Positions 62,220 to 64,000 of a DNA stretch of 64,000 nucleotides are shown here, one piece after another (position 1 is the first letter of the stretch; every line of letters starts with the position of its first letter). Below the pieces are notes generated by a model. The model did no database searches. It saw only the letters and a list, made by a program, of their open reading frames with translations, and was not told the DNA's origin. The DNA is taken from positions 27,061-91,060 of the forward strand of contig CAKZYA010000046.1 of the NCBI GenBank assembly GCA_937883755.1, read 5' to 3'. The translations under genes were made by a program, and so were the position numbers. Origin of the DNA: an uncultured Flammeovirgaceae bacterium (GTDB lineage Bacteria > Bacteroidota > Bacteroidia > Cytophagales > Cyclobacteriaceae).

Positions 62220-63686
62220 TTAGCGTCCGTACAATTGCTTACCCGCTTCTTCGTATTTGTCGCCTTCTTTCCACACGGGGGCGCTCTCTGAGTTAGCAAT
62301 ATTTTCAGCGGCTTTTGTAAAAGCTTCGCAGTATTTCTCTACATAGTTGAAGCTAAGACTCTCGGCTTCGTCGGTTACTTGATGGTAGTACTTCATAATT
62401 TCCGGACCGAAGTCCGTAGCACCGGGGGCAAACGTAACCGCTGGAACGCCTAGTTTAGCAAAGTTAACATTATCTGATCGATCGTAGAGGTTCTGTTCTG
62501 GTACGGGATCCATGATTGCATCCAGACTGGCTGATAGACTGGCTAAGTAAATAGCTTCTTCAGCAGAGGTTCGTTCTAGGCCAATCACCGTTACTTTAGT
62601 AGTATCATTATACCCCGCGCCATCAGTATTTAAGTTAAATACCACCCACTCCATAGGTACGAGAGGGTTTTGAACGTAATATTGACTGCCGAGTAAGCCT
62701 TTCTCTTCGGCGGTAAAAGCCAGAAATAGGACGGAACGCCTGGGCGGATTTTCCGAAAGATACTTGGCGGCACTTAACAGAGCCGTAGTGCCCAGAGCAT
62801 TATCCCGCGCCCCATTATAGATTGAATCTTCTGATCCGGTTGCCTGAGGATTTATCCCTACATGATCGTAATGGGCTGATAAAACAACGTGCTCGTCTTT
62901 CAAATCAGGATCAGTGCCTTCTAAAATTCCTACCACATTTTTCGTATCTACTGGCTGGCGAACTTTACTTCCGATACTGAGAGAAGCCATTTCGCCAGAG
63001 TTTTCTTCAAACAGGCTTTTGAGCGTACTCTGTCCATCATTCAGCCAAACTACCGGGAGTTCTTCGTCAGAAGTCGCGTTACCTACTTTCATCTGTTCCG
63101 TGTTAAGATAGCGAACTAGCAGTGACCAAGGAATTTGCGCCGAACGGTATAATTCAACTAGTGCGACACCACCCATTTCGGTAATTTGCTTCTGCTTTTC
63201 AGCACTGGCAAAGAAAGCACTCTGGGGATTGGTATCACCCGGGCGTCCTAGTAGAGCCACTGCTATTTTGCCTTCTAGTTCTTTACCTTCCAGATCGTCG
63301 GGCATGCCGTAGTTTACAAATACAACTGGAACTTCCTCGGTCAAACTATCACCCGACAATACCAGCATATCCTCCACCAATTGAAACTCTTCATCTTGAA
63401 AAGTCAGCGTAGCAGAAGAGAGTGTACTCTCCTTAAATAAGCTAACTGGCTGAAAATAACCATCTGTGCTATCTAAGGTTTGTAAACCATAGCCTTGAAA
63501 ATAGGACGCAATATACTGAGCCGCGATATTTAGTTCGGGAGAACCAGTATCACGTCCCTTCAGTGCGTCGGAAGCCAGAAAGCGTACATGAGCTTCTACT
63601 TGCGATTGAGGGATAGCCTTCGGTACTTGAGCTACAGCAATGAATCCAATAAGGCCAACAGAAAACGTAAGAATAAATTTCTTCAT
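62220..63686 (-). CDS. M28 family metallopeptidase, exported
   Basis: A 488-residue zinc peptidase (aminopeptidase/glutamate carboxypeptidase type) with signal peptide ending VAQ. It has a PA-like insert domain at ~125-225 (EGKIAVALLGRPGD, GGVALVELY) and an M28 catalytic domain with the metal and catalytic residues: LSAHYDHVGIN (His, Asp), NGARDNALGTTALL (Asp), FLAFTAEEKGLLGSQYY (Glu-Glu), WVVFNLNTDGAGYN (Asp) and a C-terminal YHQVTDEAESLSF with a His. Likely a periplasmic or secreted exopeptidase. Upstream neighbour of the unknown lipoprotein, with a short-period repeat between. Confidence 0.92.
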   Translation of the reverse strand: MKKFILTFSVGLIGFIAVAQVPKAIPQSQVEAHVRFLASDALKGRDTGSPELNIAAQYIASYFQGYGLQTLDSTDGYFQPVSLFKESTLSSATLTFQDEEFQLVEDMLVLSGDSLTEEVPVVFVNYGMPDDLEGKELEGKIAVALLGRPGDTNPQSAFFASAEKQKQITEMGGVALVELYRSAQIPWSLLVRYLNTEQMKVGNATSDEELPVVWLNDGQSTLKSLFEENSGEMASLSIGSKVRQPVDTKNVVGILEGTDPDLKDEHVVLSAHYDHVGINPQATGSEDSIYNGARDNALGTTALLSAAKYLSENPPRRSVLFLAFTAEEKGLLGSQYYVQNPLVPMEWVVFNLNTDGAGYNDTTKVTVIGLERTSAEEAIYLASLSASLDAIMDPVPEQNLYDRSDNVNFAKLGVPAVTFAPGATDFGPEIMKYYHQVTDEAESLSFNYVEKYCEAFTKAAENIANSESAPVWKEGDKYEEAGKQLYGR

Positions 63687-64000
63687 TACTAGAGTAAGTT
63701 GAAATCACTAAGATATGTAAAATCTAGGAACTGCTAATACGCCCCTTTCATAAAATTCACTTCTGAGAAATCTGGAGACATTGGTGCGTTAATTCAAAAA
63801 TTCAATGTGATGCTTGTCAAATTTGTAAGTAGAAATGATAGTGAAGATTACCGATTCAGGCGCAAAATGCACTATTTTTCAGGAACTTGATGAATCAAAT
63901 TCCTACAAAAACACCCCTCCTTAAGGTAGGCTATGGCATTCTCTGATACTCTATTAGCCGGAGAGAGTCATTGTTAATGGCGAATAGGTAGCCGTATTTA
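63687..64000. other. Intergenic stretch at the window edge
   Basis: 314 bases with no supported gene. It should include the promoter region of the M28 peptidase (minus strand), but I see no clear TAnnTTTG box. Nothing else recognisable. Confidence 0.45.

Noticed and set aside
1..64000. tRNA, rRNA, insertion sequence or prophage
   Set aside because: Reading the intergenic regions showed no cloverleaf-like or rRNA-like sequence, and no transposase, integrase, capsid or terminase-like protein among the coding frames.

Overview
The window is typical chromosome of a Bacteroidota bacterium, most likely a free-living, probably marine member of the order Cytophagales. The evidence is a SusC/SusD pair, C-terminal type IX secretion sorting domains on large exported proteins, many lipoproteins, an Oar-like TonB receptor, AT-rich leaders with TAnnTTTG-type promoter boxes and weak ribosome binding sites. 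I see no tRNA, rRNA, CRISPR array, transposase, phage gene or plasmid gene. Coding density is high and both strands are used in short operons.

Layout. 0-9 kb: two giant surface proteins (a propeller/phytase-like/FAS1 protein and a cadherin/PKD adhesin with a 7-fold repeat) with a DUF4112 membrane protein and a small lipoprotein. 9-16 kb: a trans-sulfuration enzyme, a TVP38/TMEM64 membrane protein and a SusC/SusD outer-membrane uptake pair with no degradative enzymes beside it. 16-26.5 kb: housekeeping and envelope genes (MOSC protein, gpmI, matrixin-like lipoprotein, WbuC-type cupin, Xaa-Pro aminopeptidase, bicupin, nuclease/lamin-tail protein, NhaC antiporter, RNase D-like exonuclease). 26.5-31.8 kb: the conserved DUF177-rpmF-plsX-fabH-efp-accB-accC operon for fatty-acid initiation and translation. 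32-37.5 kb: a TPR protein, an AraC/aldehyde dehydrogenase/DUF779 unit, a small parvulin of unusual topology and a Uma2 nuclease. 37.5-46.4 kb: a D-aminoacylase/DoxX/PLDc_N operon, a DUF6090 gene and a three-gene RND efflux operon. 46.5-53.3 kb: a sulfatase, a serpin / Asp-box protein / serpin cassette and a class A beta-lactamase-like hydrolase. 53.3-54.3 kb: an AT-rich TetR plus membrane-protein pair. 54.5-61.1 kb: an exported adenosine-deaminase-like lipoprotein, a small membrane protein, a purine nucleoside permease family lipoprotein and a large TonB receptor. 61.1-63.7 kb: a lipoprotein of unknown function and an M28 peptidase.

Most interesting points: (1) two adjacent lipoprotein serpins, nearly alike in body and hinge, whose aligned P1 residues differ (Leu381 versus Glu383), with an Asp-box protein between them; (2) a group of exported purine-nucleoside genes beside a TonB receptor; (3) a 125-residue secreted parvulin whose first beta-strand motif lies at the C-terminus, as in a circular permutant; (4) several intergenic dyads, including a stem-loop ending two bases before a start codon and a compound palindrome upstream of susC; (5) a dispersed family of quasi-palindromic short-period repeats, one of which splits accB from accC, and two of which share a 14-base word 28 kb apart. 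All functions come from reading sequence and motifs; no database search was run.
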